64,000 nt of DNA. Source: Lewinellaceae bacterium (GTDB taxonomy: Bacteria; Bacteroidota; Bacteroidia; Chitinophagales; Saprospiraceae). A model generated the notes under the pieces. That model did no database searches. It was given only the letters and a program-made list of their open reading frames with translations, and was not told the DNA's origin. Every line of letters starts with the position of its first letter. Positions within the stretch are counted from its first letter, which is position 1. Positions 32,392 to 40,264 of the stretch are shown one piece after another. Location of the stretch: positions 372,001-436,000 of the forward strand of contig JACJXZ010000001.1 in the NCBI GenBank assembly GCA_020636375.1, in the 5' to 3' direction. The translations under genes and the position numbers were made by a program.

Positions 32392-33327
32392 TTACTTCTC
32401 CACCCGAAGGTCGTAATAAGATGCCGACAGGCCGCCCCAGATGCCCAGGCCGCCTTCGATGTTGGAATCGATGAGGGTATAGCTGGAGAAGGGCCCCTGG
32501 TTGGCGGCGTTGAACTCCAGGGTATTCCAGAAGTTGTAATGCGCCTCGTCCAGGGTTATCCATTTGATGGTGACGGTGTCTCCGACCTTGTACAGGCCGA
32601 GGGTTTCCAGGTCGAAGTCCTGCGCGCCCCGGGCTTCGGGTTTGAACAAGGGGAATTCGACCTCCTGGCCATCAGTCAGGCGGTCGTCGAATACCGAAGC
32701 GATCGGGCTGATGTACCCACTGTTGTTGATGGCCACCTGGTACCGGTAGAAATTGGTTTCTCCGGCCGGGTCGGACAGGGTACAGAGCAGCTGAGCCAGG
32801 GTGTCGTTCGGGTCGCCCGGCGGGTCCCGGAACTCCAGCTTGTCCAGAGGGGCATGGCGGGGAATGGTGGTTACCGCCCGCAGGCTCTGGCCCTCTGCCT
32901 CTACCTCCAGGGTATAGGTTTTGCCTTCTTCGCCGCGCAGGGTAAACCCGAGGTCGACGTAAACGCAAAAGTTGAACCCCAGGCTGTCCGGGTTAAAACC
33001 AAAAAGGGCGCTGGCCAGCCGTTTTTCCTGCTCCGACAACTCATCGAGGCACACTTCGTCCAGCACCGCCATTTTCTCTCCATCCGAAACGCGGACTATC
33101 GCGTTGCGGACAAAAGTGTTTTCCAGGTCCTCGGCGCCAAACTCGCTGAAAAAGGGAACGCTGCGGGTGAGGATCACAAAAGGCGGGCTGGGCCGCTGGC
33201 CGCCTTCAATATAGCCTTCCACCACGATCTGGGGCGGCGCGTCGGCGCCCTCGGGGATAAAAGCTTCTTCGCAGGAAGCAACCAGCAGGGTGATGGAAAG
33301 CAACAACGCCGGGATGATGTTCTTCAT
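32392..33327 (-). CDS. DUF4249 lipoprotein
   Basis: 311 residues from ATG 33327 (signal peptide KNIIPALLLSITLLVASC with a lipobox Cys; the in-frame codons to 33387 are upstream of it). The mature part is beta-sandwich-like: PQIVVEGYIEGGQRPSPPFV and ILTRSVPFFSE near the N-terminus, an Ig-like central part and the C-terminal SYTLIDSNIEGGLGIWGGLS typical of DUF4249. In Bacteroidota this lipoprotein is usually paired with a TonB-dependent receptor and exposed on the outer membrane; here no receptor is next to it, so it is an orphan. It lies between the copper ATPase gene and an SDR gene, all on the minus strand. Confidence 0.85.
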   Translation of the reverse strand: MKNIIPALLLSITLLVASCEEAFIPEGADAPPQIVVEGYIEGGQRPSPPFVILTRSVPFFSEFGAEDLENTFVRNAIVRVSDGEKMAVLDEVCLDELSEQEKRLASALFGFNPDSLGFNFCVYVDLGFTLRGEEGKTYTLEVEAEGQSLRAVTTIPRHAPLDKLEFRDPPGDPNDTLAQLLCTLSDPAGETNFYRYQVAINNSGYISPIASVFDDRLTDGQEVEFPLFKPEARGAQDFDLETLGLYKVGDTVTIKWITLDEAHYNFWNTLEFNAANQGPFSSYTLIDSNIEGGLGIWGGLSASYYDLRVEK

Positions 33328-33402
33328 GGTGCCTTTTTCATTTGGATCGGCAAAAACCGTTTGCCGGGAGTCATAACACCGGGGCACCCAAAGGTGTTTA
33401 GA

Positions 33403-35520
33403 CTAATCCACCTTTTTATACTTCAGCCGGATGGAGTTGCCGATGACCACCACGTCGGAAAATGCCATGAAGAGCGCTCCCCACATGGGATTGAGGAAGC
33501 CCATTGCCGCAATGGGTATGGCGACGATGTTGTAGGCGAATGCCCAGAACAGATTTTGCCGGATGGTCAGTACCGTGTGCCGGCTGATATTCCAGGCTTT
33601 TTTCAGGTGCTCCAGCCTGCCGTTGAGCAGGACGATCTGGGCCGATTGGATGGCTGCCTGGGAGGCGTTGCTCAGGGAGACGCCAACGGTGGCTTTGGCC
33701 AGGGCGGGCGCGTCGTTGATGCCGTCGCCGATCATAGCGGTAGGCGCTTCGGCGGACAGGCGCCCGACGACCTGCAGCTTTTGTTCGGGCAGTTGCTCGG
33801 CGAAGACCCGGCTGATACCGAGCTCCGCCGCCACTTCTTCCGTCCTGCCACGGCGGTCGCCGGAAAGGATAGCGGGCTGTATGCCCTGCGACCGGAGAAA
33901 GTCGATGGCGCTGCGGGCTTCCGGTTTCAGTTCATCGGCAATTTCGATGGTCGCCAGCAGTTCGCCGTTTTCGGTGAGGTAGAGGCACTGCCCTTCGTTG
34001 GCCGGAGGATGGCGGAGGATGCGCCCGGAACCGATGCGGTACGCGTTGCCGGCTTTGTCGCTGGCGGCTATTCCTATGCCCTTTTGTTCTTCCACCTGGG
34101 CCAGTTCCACCTCCACTCCATTGAGGCGCCGCCCCAGTTCCTCGACCAGGGAGCGGGCAATTGGGTGGGAAGAATGTTGCTCCAATTTGTAAATGATGGC
34201 GTTGGCGCGTTGTTCGCTCCCGCGGTGGTAGGTGATGTTCTTTATTTTAAACTGCCCGCTGGTCAGGGTTCCCGTTTTGTCGAATACGACATTGCGGATG
34301 CGGGTGAAAATTTCCAGCGTCTGCCCTCCTTTCACCAGGATGCCGTTGCGGGCCAGGCGGCCTACGCCTACCATAACGGCCGTCGGCGTGGCCAGGCCCA
34401 TCGCACAGGGGCAGGAGATCACCAGGACGGCGATGGCGTTCATGAGGGCTTTCTGGAAGGGCAGGCCGAACCCAAAATGGCCGATGAGCAACGTAAGCAG
34501 GGCGATGCCCAGCACGGCCGGCACGAAGATCGCGCTGATCTTGTCCGCCAGCCGCTGGATATCCGGCTTGTCCTGTTGGGCGGTCTTGACCAGATCGATC
34601 ATCTGGCTCAGGACGGTATCCCTTCCAGTAGCGGTGACCTCCATCCGGAAGTTGCCGCTCAGGACCAGGGAGGCGCCGATGACGCGGCCCCCGGCGCTCT
34701 TCTCCACCGGGATGCTTTCTCCGGTGAGCATGGACTCGTCGATGGATGCCTCTCCCCGGCTGATGAGGCCGTCGAGCGGCACCTGGTCGCCTTCGTTCAC
34801 CTGCAGGATGTCTCCCACCTGAACCTCTTTCGGGTCCAGGGTGACGACCGCCCCCGAAGGCATCACCCGGCGGGCTTCCTTCACCTGCAGCTTCGCCAGT
34901 TCGCCGATAGCTGTCGTGGTTTGTTCTACCGCCCGCTTTTCCAGCCAGTTGCCCACCAGCACCAGCGTGAAGATGGTGGCGCTGGTTTCATAGAAAATGT
35001 AGTTGGCTTCCCACATCAGGGTGCCGATGAGGCTGTATGCAAAGGCCGCCGTGCCGCCTACAAAAATGAGCACGTCCATATTCGGCACGCCGCCCCGGAG
35101 GGAACTCAGGGCGCTGCGCCCGAAGTGGGTAAACCCGATCGCGAATGGAGGGAGGCAAAAAGCCAGTTGCCACCAGAAATTGCCCAGCAGCGGCAAATGT
35201 ACGCCGCCCATCATCAGCAGGTGGTGCAGCAACAAGGGCAGGGTAAAAACTGCGCTGACGAGCAATTTGCGCTCCAGGGTCCACCAGGGCCCGGCGCCTT
35301 TCCTGCCCTCCTCCACAACACTGTAGCCCAGTTTATGAATTCCCTTTTTCACTTCATCCAGGCTTATTTTCGCATTTCCCTGCCGGTAGCGCACTTCCCT
35401 GGTCTGAAAATTGACGTACACGTCTTCAACACCCTTCCTTTCCAGAAACCGGTTCAGGCTGGCGGCACAGTTGTTGCACGTCATGCCTTCCACCTTCAGT
35501 TCTATAATATCCTCTGCCAT
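33403..35520 (-). CDS. copA: copper/heavy-metal-translocating P1B-type ATPase
   Basis: 705-residue P-type ATPase. N-terminal HMA metal-binding domain with GMTCNNC (C15, C18), eight membrane helices, actuator TGES (267-270), the intramembrane CPC (370-372, in VISCPCAMGLATPT), the phosphorylated Asp in DKTGTL (D414) and the hinge GDGINDAPAL. CPC plus a CxxC HMA domain marks Cu+ export from the cytosol (CopA type); other soft metals are possible. Full length. No chaperone or CueR-type regulator is adjacent; the gene opens 151 bases from the divergent lipoprotein gene at 35672. Confidence 0.95.
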   Translation of the reverse strand: MAEDIIELKVEGMTCNNCAASLNRFLERKGVEDVYVNFQTREVRYRQGNAKISLDEVKKGIHKLGYSVVEEGRKGAGPWWTLERKLLVSAVFTLPLLLHHLLMMGGVHLPLLGNFWWQLAFCLPPFAIGFTHFGRSALSSLRGGVPNMDVLIFVGGTAAFAYSLIGTLMWEANYIFYETSATIFTLVLVGNWLEKRAVEQTTTAIGELAKLQVKEARRVMPSGAVVTLDPKEVQVGDILQVNEGDQVPLDGLISRGEASIDESMLTGESIPVEKSAGGRVIGASLVLSGNFRMEVTATGRDTVLSQMIDLVKTAQQDKPDIQRLADKISAIFVPAVLGIALLTLLIGHFGFGLPFQKALMNAIAVLVISCPCAMGLATPTAVMVGVGRLARNGILVKGGQTLEIFTRIRNVVFDKTGTLTSGQFKIKNITYHRGSEQRANAIIYKLEQHSSHPIARSLVEELGRRLNGVEVELAQVEEQKGIGIAASDKAGNAYRIGSGRILRHPPANEGQCLYLTENGELLATIEIADELKPEARSAIDFLRSQGIQPAILSGDRRGRTEEVAAELGISRVFAEQLPEQKLQVVGRLSAEAPTAMIGDGINDAPALAKATVGVSLSNASQAAIQSAQIVLLNGRLEHLKKAWNISRHTVLTIRQNLFWAFAYNIVAIPIAAMGFLNPMWGALFMAFSDVVVIGNSIRLKYKKVD

Positions 35521-35671
35521 AATTTTTTCAAGTATCTTTATCGGCTATTCTAATGAACAAGCGTTGGCATTCGCTTTTTTACTAAGTACACGGCGCTTGT
35601 GCGCAAAACAAACGCATTTACGCCTGATCATACAATTTTAATAACATTTTAAATAAAAAATCAGATCAGAA

Positions 35672-36466
35672 ATGAGAACGCTAAATTTATTTTTCGCCGT
35701 GCTGGCGCTTTCACTGGCGGCCTGCCAGGGAGGGTCTTCTGAACAGAAACAGGGCCAACAGGAAGAAGCCGCGCCCGGGATGAAATACACGGTGACGCCA
35801 TTTTCCCCCTCCAAATCCTACCCCGATGCCAGGATTGAATCTATGTCGTTCAACAACGGCAAATTTGAATTTGTGCTCAATGAGAGCGACTACCAGCTCG
35901 GCGTGCAAACGCCGGACGCTACCCAGAAAATGTGCGCCAATTCCGCCCAGGGCCAGCACATTCACCTGATCGTCGACAACGAGCCCTACGCTGCCAAGTA
36001 CGAGGCTACCTTTGATTACGAAATCCCGGACGGCGACCACTACATCCTGGCCTTCCTCTCGCGTTCCTATCACGAGTCGATCAAAACGGAGGGCGCGCAC
36101 GTAGCCGTCAAAGCAGTGGTCAAAGGCAACAGCATGACAGAGAGCACGCCCACGCCGGCCAATACGCCGATGTTGTTCTACAGCCGCCCCAAGGGCACGT
36201 ACACCGGAAAGGCCGAAACAGAGAAGGTCATGCTCGACTTCTACCTCGTCAACGCCCAGCTGGGCAGCGACTATAAGGTCAAAGCCGAAATCAACGGCGA
36301 AACGCACATGATCGACAAATGGCAACCTTACTACATCGAAGGCCTGCCCATGGGCGAAAACACCATCAAACTGACCCTGGTCGACAGCGAAGGCAAGATG
36401 GTGGACACCCCGCTCAACCCGGTCACGCGGACCTTTACGCTGCAGGCGGATCCGGCAGAGGGGTAG
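35672..36466 (+). CDS. lipoprotein of unknown function
   Basis: 264-residue lipoprotein. Signal peptide RTLNLFFAVLALSLAAC, then a Gln/Glu/Ser linker. The mature protein appears to contain two related beta-rich parts: one with GQHIHLIVDNEPYAAKYEA and IPDGDHYILAFLSRSYHESI, and a second with MLDFYLVNAQLGSDYKVKAE, HMIDKWQPYYIEGLPMGEN and IKLTLVD. The G-x-H-x-H and D-G-x-H pairs could bind a metal, which would fit the divergent copA gene, but this is inference. Related proteins in Bacteroidota are annotated only as conserved. It is monocistronic and followed by a palindromic tandem repeat. Confidence 0.7.
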   Translation: MRTLNLFFAVLALSLAACQGGSSEQKQGQQEEAAPGMKYTVTPFSPSKSYPDARIESMSFNNGKFEFVLNESDYQLGVQTPDATQKMCANSAQGQHIHLIVDNEPYAAKYEATFDYEIPDGDHYILAFLSRSYHESIKTEGAHVAVKAVVKGNSMTESTPTPANTPMLFYSRPKGTYTGKAETEKVMLDFYLVNAQLGSDYKVKAEINGETHMIDKWQPYYIEGLPMGENTIKLTLVDSEGKMVDTPLNPVTRTFTLQADPAEG

Positions 36467-36490
36467 GATGAGGGTGTGTAGGTGAGGGCA

Positions 36491-36657
36491 CTCCGGAAAC
36501 CTTCGTTAAGGAATGATGGAACGAAGGAATGATGGAATGAATGAACACAATCATGTGTTTATCAATGAATATCAATTCAAAATACATCATTATTTTATTC
36601 ATTTATCCATTCCTTCATCCCTCCAGTCATTCATTCCTTTGCCGGACTTTCCGGAGC
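36491..36657. repeat. GGAATGATGGAA inverted arms with outer CTCCGGAAA/TTTCCGGAG
   Basis: Outer perfect 9-bp inverted repeat CTCCGGAAA (from 36491) / TTTCCGGAG (to 36657). Inside it, the left arm (about 36509-36545) is made of GGAATGATGGAA and GAATGAATGA units and the right arm (about 36598-36640) of TTCATTTATCCATTCC and TCATTCATTCC, its reverse complement. The centre is AT-rich. It resembles other inverted tandem-repeat loci in the window and may act as a transcript end for the 35672 gene. Confidence 0.7.
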
Positions 36658-36777
36658 AGCCTCATAAGTGGTGGGTGAAGCTGCTCTGCCTCCGCCAGCC
36701 CGTAGTCCGGCTACGACGGACGGAGGCCGGGAAGACCTGGGGGTTGGCGCAGAGAGCCAATGGACCAGTAAACCCAT

Positions 36778-36814
36778 AAAAAAAACACCGCACGCAAGGT
36801 TCCCTGCGGCGGTG
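36778..36814 (-). terminator. minus-strand intrinsic terminator with no gene upstream
   Basis: Minus-strand CACCGC (36814-36809) pairs with GCGGTG (36791-36786) around an inner GC stem, and is followed by eight T residues (36785-36778). No minus-strand protein gene lies within 36815-37029, so it probably ends a small RNA that includes the structured element at 36894-36961. Confidence 0.6.
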
Positions 36815-36961
36815 CCAAAATAGCCAGTAAACCTGTAGCCTTTCGGCTACATCACAAACTATATTACCCAAAAAATACACGCCAGATCAAAAAGTACGGC
36901 CCCAGAGAGTAAGCGAACTATCCCGCCCATCCCTTTGGATGGTTTCCAGGCGGGGCCGTAC
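36815..36961 (-). ncRNA. candidate structured small RNA, unidentified
   Basis: The minus strand here holds a 68-nt structure (36961-36894) closed by a perfect 10-bp stem GTACGGCCCC / GGGGCCGTAC, with an inner CCATCC-AAAG-GGATGG hairpin, then an AU-rich linker and a second hairpin TGTAGCC-GAAA-GGCTACA (36851-36834), and finally the terminator at 36814-36778. That order (structured head, spacer, hairpin, terminator) suggests a small RNA of about 180 nt. SRP, tmRNA and RNase P signatures are absent; whether it is a 6S-Flavo-like RNA could not be decided by eye. It may instead belong to the leader of ggt on the other strand. Confidence 0.35.
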
Positions 36962-36970
36962 GAAAATACC

Positions 36971-37001
36971 TTAGAAAATTTCTTTTGATGTAGTACTTTT
37001 G
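36971..37001 (+). promoter_or_regulatory. probable promoter of the gamma-glutamyltranspeptidase gene
   Basis: TTAG (36971-36974), a 19-base spacer and TACTTTTG (36994-37001) fit the Bacteroidota pattern TTTG-N19-TAnnTTTG with one mismatch in the -33 box. The GTG start of ggt follows 29 bases after the -7 box. Confidence 0.6.
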
Positions 37002-37029
37002 ATGTTCTGATTAAACTAAATCAAGTACC

Positions 37030-38751
37030 GTGCCAAAAACGAATTTTCAATCTCTCCTCCTGCTTTTTCTCGTATTCCTATGGGGAAACAGTTGCAAAAA
37101 AACTGCACCAGCCTTTGATTATCAGGCCACTAAGACATTCGCTGCCGATTCAGCGGCGGTCGTCTCTCCCCATCCGCTGGCCACTCGGGTCGGATTGGAG
37201 ATTTTGAAAAAAGGGGGCAATGCCGTCGACGCGGCGGTGGCGGTGCAATTCGCTCTGGCTGTCGTTTATCCCCGGGCCGGCAACATCGGCGGGGGCGGCT
37301 TCATGGTTATCCGCACCGGGGACGGAGAGGCGGCGGCGCTCGACTACCGGGAGAAAGCGCCCATGGCGGCCAGCCGGGATATGTATCTCGACAGCCGGGG
37401 CAACGTCATTGACGGGCTCAGCACCATAGGGCACCTGGCAGCCGGCGTTCCGGGTACGGTGGCGGGCCTGTTCGAAGCCCACCGCCGGTACGGCCGAATA
37501 CAGGATATGAAAGAGCTGATCCAGCCCGCCGTCGAGCTGGCGGAGAAGGGCTTTCGGATTTCAGCCACGGAGGCAGACCGCCTCAATGGCTTCCAGGAAG
37601 GCTTCCGAAAATACAATGAAGCGCCCAACCCATTCATCAAGGACGCTTTCCAACCAGGCGACCTGATGGTGCAGGAGAAACTGGCGGCCACCCTGAAGCA
37701 AATCAGGGACAGGGGCAAGGCAGGTTTCTACGAAGGGCCTGTGGCGGAAGCCATCGTCGCCGAGATCCAAAGCGGCAATGGCATCATGACGCTGGAAGAC
37801 CTCCGGCAGTATGCCTCCCAATGGCGCGATCCGGTTATCGGGCAATACGGCGAATACCGGGTCATTTCCATGCCGCCGTCTTCCAGCGGAGGCATTGCGC
37901 TCCTCCAGATGTTGAAGATGGTAGAACCCTATCCGCTGCATGAATATGGTTTCCATTCCGCCCGCGCCGTGCACCTCATGGTGGAAGCCGAGCGCCGCGC
38001 CTATGCCGACCGCGCCGAACACCTGGGCGACAGCGACTTTTACGATGTGCCCCGCGACTCGATGTTGTCGGACGCCTACCTGCGGGCCCGCATGGCCAGC
38101 TTCGACGCCGGGCAGGCCACCGTCAGCGATTCCATCCTGGCCGGCAACTTCAAACTGCTGAAAGAAAGTTTCGAGACCACCCACACCTCCGTCGTCGACG
38201 CCGGGGGCAACGCCGTATCGGTGACCACCACCCTGAATTCCAACTACGGCTGCAAGGTGTGGGTCGACGGCGCCGGCTTCTTCCTCAACAACGAAATGGA
38301 CGACTTCAGCGCCAAGCCGGGCGTGCCCAACCAGTTCGGGCTGGTAGGCGCCGAGGCCAACGCCATACAGCCCGGCAAGCGCATGCTCAGCTCCATGACG
38401 CCTACCATCGTGGAAAAAGGCGGAGAGCTGTTCCTGGTGCTGGGCGCGCCGGGCGGCTCCACTATCATCACCGCCGTATTCCAGGTATTCATCAATGTAG
38501 CCGAATTCGGCATGAGCCTCGAAGAGGCGGTCAACGCCGGCCGGTTCCACCACCAGTGGCTGCCCGACGCCATCCTGATCGAGGACAATGCCTTTCCGGA
38601 CAGCACCAGGCAGGCACTGGAGGCCATGGGCCATTCCTTCAATATCGTCGGCCGCATGGCCGTCATCAAGGCCATCCAGCGGCTGCCCGACGGCCGCCTG
38701 CAAGGCGTGGGAGACCCCCGCAACCCGGATGACGACGCGGGGGGGTATTAA
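37030..38751 (+). CDS. ggt: gamma-glutamyltranspeptidase (lipoprotein)
   Basis: 573 residues from a GTG start. N-terminal signal LLLLFLVFLWGNSC suggests export as a lipoprotein. The proenzyme is cut autocatalytically before T384 in TTHTSVVDAGGNAVSVTTTL, giving large and small subunits; other motifs are GGNAVDAAVAVQFALAVVYP, GGGGFMVIR, DYREKAPMAA, SSSGGIALLQML, MLSSMTPTIV and LGAPGGSTI. It hydrolyses glutathione and transfers gamma-glutamyl groups in the periplasm or at the surface. The C-terminus is typical (GVGDPRNPDDDAGGY). Single gene with its own promoter; a hypothetical membrane protein follows 66 bases later. Confidence 0.95.
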   Translation: MPKTNFQSLLLLFLVFLWGNSCKKTAPAFDYQATKTFAADSAAVVSPHPLATRVGLEILKKGGNAVDAAVAVQFALAVVYPRAGNIGGGGFMVIRTGDGEAAALDYREKAPMAASRDMYLDSRGNVIDGLSTIGHLAAGVPGTVAGLFEAHRRYGRIQDMKELIQPAVELAEKGFRISATEADRLNGFQEGFRKYNEAPNPFIKDAFQPGDLMVQEKLAATLKQIRDRGKAGFYEGPVAEAIVAEIQSGNGIMTLEDLRQYASQWRDPVIGQYGEYRVISMPPSSSGGIALLQMLKMVEPYPLHEYGFHSARAVHLMVEAERRAYADRAEHLGDSDFYDVPRDSMLSDAYLRARMASFDAGQATVSDSILAGNFKLLKESFETTHTSVVDAGGNAVSVTTTLNSNYGCKVWVDGAGFFLNNEMDDFSAKPGVPNQFGLVGAEANAIQPGKRMLSSMTPTIVEKGGELFLVLGAPGGSTIITAVFQVFINVAEFGMSLEEAVNAGRFHHQWLPDAILIEDNAFPDSTRQALEAMGHSFNIVGRMAVIKAIQRLPDGRLQGVGDPRNPDDDAGGY

Positions 38752-38817
38752 TTGTTATAGGGCTATATTGTTATGTCACAATCCACTTTTTCCCGAAGAA
38801 AAGGCAAACCATCTATC

Positions 38818-39408
38818 ATGAAAAGAGCTATACTCACCCTCGCCTTCCTCAGTTCCCTGGCCCTGGCTTACGCACAAGTGCAGGAGCTAACCGATTTCAA
38901 CCGGCAACGGCTGGAAAAACAGCGCGTCAGCATGCTCATCCTGGGAAGCTGGGCAGTGGGCAACATAACCCTGGGCGCTTCGCTGGCCTCCCGGCGCGAA
39001 GGAGAAAGCAGGTATTTCCATGCGATGAATGCCGGCTGGAACCTCGTCAACCTGGGGCTGGCCACGGCCGGTTACCTTTCCTCTATAAAGGCGGACCCGG
39101 CGGCCTTTGACTTATACGCGACCATCGCCGAGCAACACAAACTACAGAAAATCTTCCTGTTCAATGCCGGGCTGGATGTGGGCTATATGATGGGCGGCCT
39201 GTACCTGATGGAGCGCTCCCGGCGCACCGTCAATAAACCGGAACGCCTGAAGGGCTTCGGGCAATCTATCCTCCTGCAGGGCGCTTTCCTGTTCGCCTTC
39301 GACCTGGGTGCCTTCCTCTGGCAGGCACAGGGCAACGGCGACCTGGCTCCTCTGCTGCAGGGCCTAAGCTTTTCCGGCAACTCGGTGGGCATGGTTTGGC
39401 GGTTCTAA
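38818..39408 (+). CDS. hypothetical membrane protein with signal peptide
   Basis: 196 residues from ATG 38818 (signal KRAILTLAFLSSLALAYAQ; an in-frame ATG at 38773 lies in a TATATTG repeat). The mature part has four hydrophobic stretches: SMLILGSWAVGNITLGASLA, a helix around NAGWNLVNLGLATAGYL, FNAGLDVGYMMGGLYLM, and ILLQGAFLFAFDLGAFLW. It resembles a conserved Bacteroidota membrane family (possibly DUF6992), with no known activity. It follows ggt by 66 bases on the same strand, so co-transcription is possible. Its N-terminal helix may be an anchor rather than a cleaved signal. Confidence 0.7.
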   Translation: MKRAILTLAFLSSLALAYAQVQELTDFNRQRLEKQRVSMLILGSWAVGNITLGASLASRREGESRYFHAMNAGWNLVNLGLATAGYLSSIKADPAAFDLYATIAEQHKLQKIFLFNAGLDVGYMMGGLYLMERSRRTVNKPERLKGFGQSILLQGAFLFAFDLGAFLWQAQGNGDLAPLLQGLSFSGNSVGMVWRF

Positions 39409-39588
39409 GGAACTGTCAGGCATCGCCTGTTACATCAAGCCTTCAATTTTTTTATCCTCCTCCCCTAACGCTTTCCCCGGGCGAGGTATTAAAGAATGAC
39501 ACCCTGTTAAGAAAAATCAAAGTATTCGTTCTTTTCCTAATCCCTGATCCGTAACTTTAACAGATTCATCTACCCAAAACAGACACAT

Positions 39589-40239
39589 ATGAAACAAACA
39601 CTGCCCCTCCTGGCCGTGGCGTTGCTGCTGTCGGCCTGCATGAAAAAACTGACGACCCAAAACATTATTCCAACCCAACACCTCCAAAAAGTGGCGCTCC
39701 TTCAGTCCATTGAAAAAGCGAAGGGCGAATGCGATTGTTGTGAGGAAACGAACGAACTGGCGTACGAGATCGCCAGGATGTCCGTCGCCCAGGCCGTCGC
39801 CGCCCAGGGTATCGGCTGTGACGACCCGCCCTGTGACTGGCCCGACACCATCCCCGTTGTTATGCTTTCCGACCCGAAAGCTCCGGGAACGGCCACGCTG
39901 ATGTACTACCCCTGCGACGACCCGCCCTGCGACTGGCCAGACACTATCCCTTATCCCGCCCTTCACGAACTGGCGATCGGGTATGTTCCTTTGCCGGGCC
40001 AGGCCTATGAATTCGAGATCGCCGGCGCCGGAAACAAACAAGTCGCCTACTCGAAACCGGCTCTGGTAAAGGGATCGAAACCAGCCCGGCCGGGCAGGCT
40101 GGCCCGGGCAACCTTCACAGTGGCCGACCCGAAATTTTCGGGAGACGCCTGGCTCCGCGTAAGGCGAAAAGGGCCCGGACAGGAGGGAGAAAGCGTATAC
40201 GCCGTCCCCGTGAAGATATTCAACCCGGGAAAGCGGTAA
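39589..40239 (+). CDS. lipoprotein with two Cys-rich CDDPPCDWPDTIP repeats, operonic with CHAT gene
   Basis: 216 residues: signal peptide KQTLPLLAVALLLSAC with lipobox, then a charged helix ending ECDCCEE. The central part carries the 13-residue motif CDDPPCDWPDTIP twice (residues about 83-95 and 109-121), separated by a short PVVMLSDPKAPG strand, and the C-terminal half is a beta domain ending in AVPVKIFNPGKR. The repeated motif has six charged and four Cys residues in total and looks like a ligand, cleavage or disulfide site. The next gene, encoding an exported TPR-CHAT peptidase-like protein, starts 25 bases later, so the two are co-transcribed. Whether the lipoprotein is substrate, cofactor or sensor of the CHAT protein is unknown. 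No family recognised. Confidence 0.75.
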   Translation: MKQTLPLLAVALLLSACMKKLTTQNIIPTQHLQKVALLQSIEKAKGECDCCEETNELAYEIARMSVAQAVAAQGIGCDDPPCDWPDTIPVVMLSDPKAPGTATLMYYPCDDPPCDWPDTIPYPALHELAIGYVPLPGQAYEFEIAGAGNKQVAYSKPALVKGSKPARPGRLARATFTVADPKFSGDAWLRVRRKGPGQEGESVYAVPVKIFNPGKR

Positions 40240-40264
40240 AAGAGCAGTAATGCGAGGATAACCA

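Noticed and set aside
32539..35553. 1004-codon plus-strand open frame across the DUF4249 and copA region
   Set aside because: It is antisense to copA, whose motifs are complete, and its translation is low-complexity His/Gln/Gly-rich without domains; a high-GC shadow.
36894..36961. tRNA, SRP, tmRNA or RNase P RNA upstream of ggt
   Set aside because: Cloverleaf and the conserved loops of those RNAs are absent; only stems and a terminator are seen.
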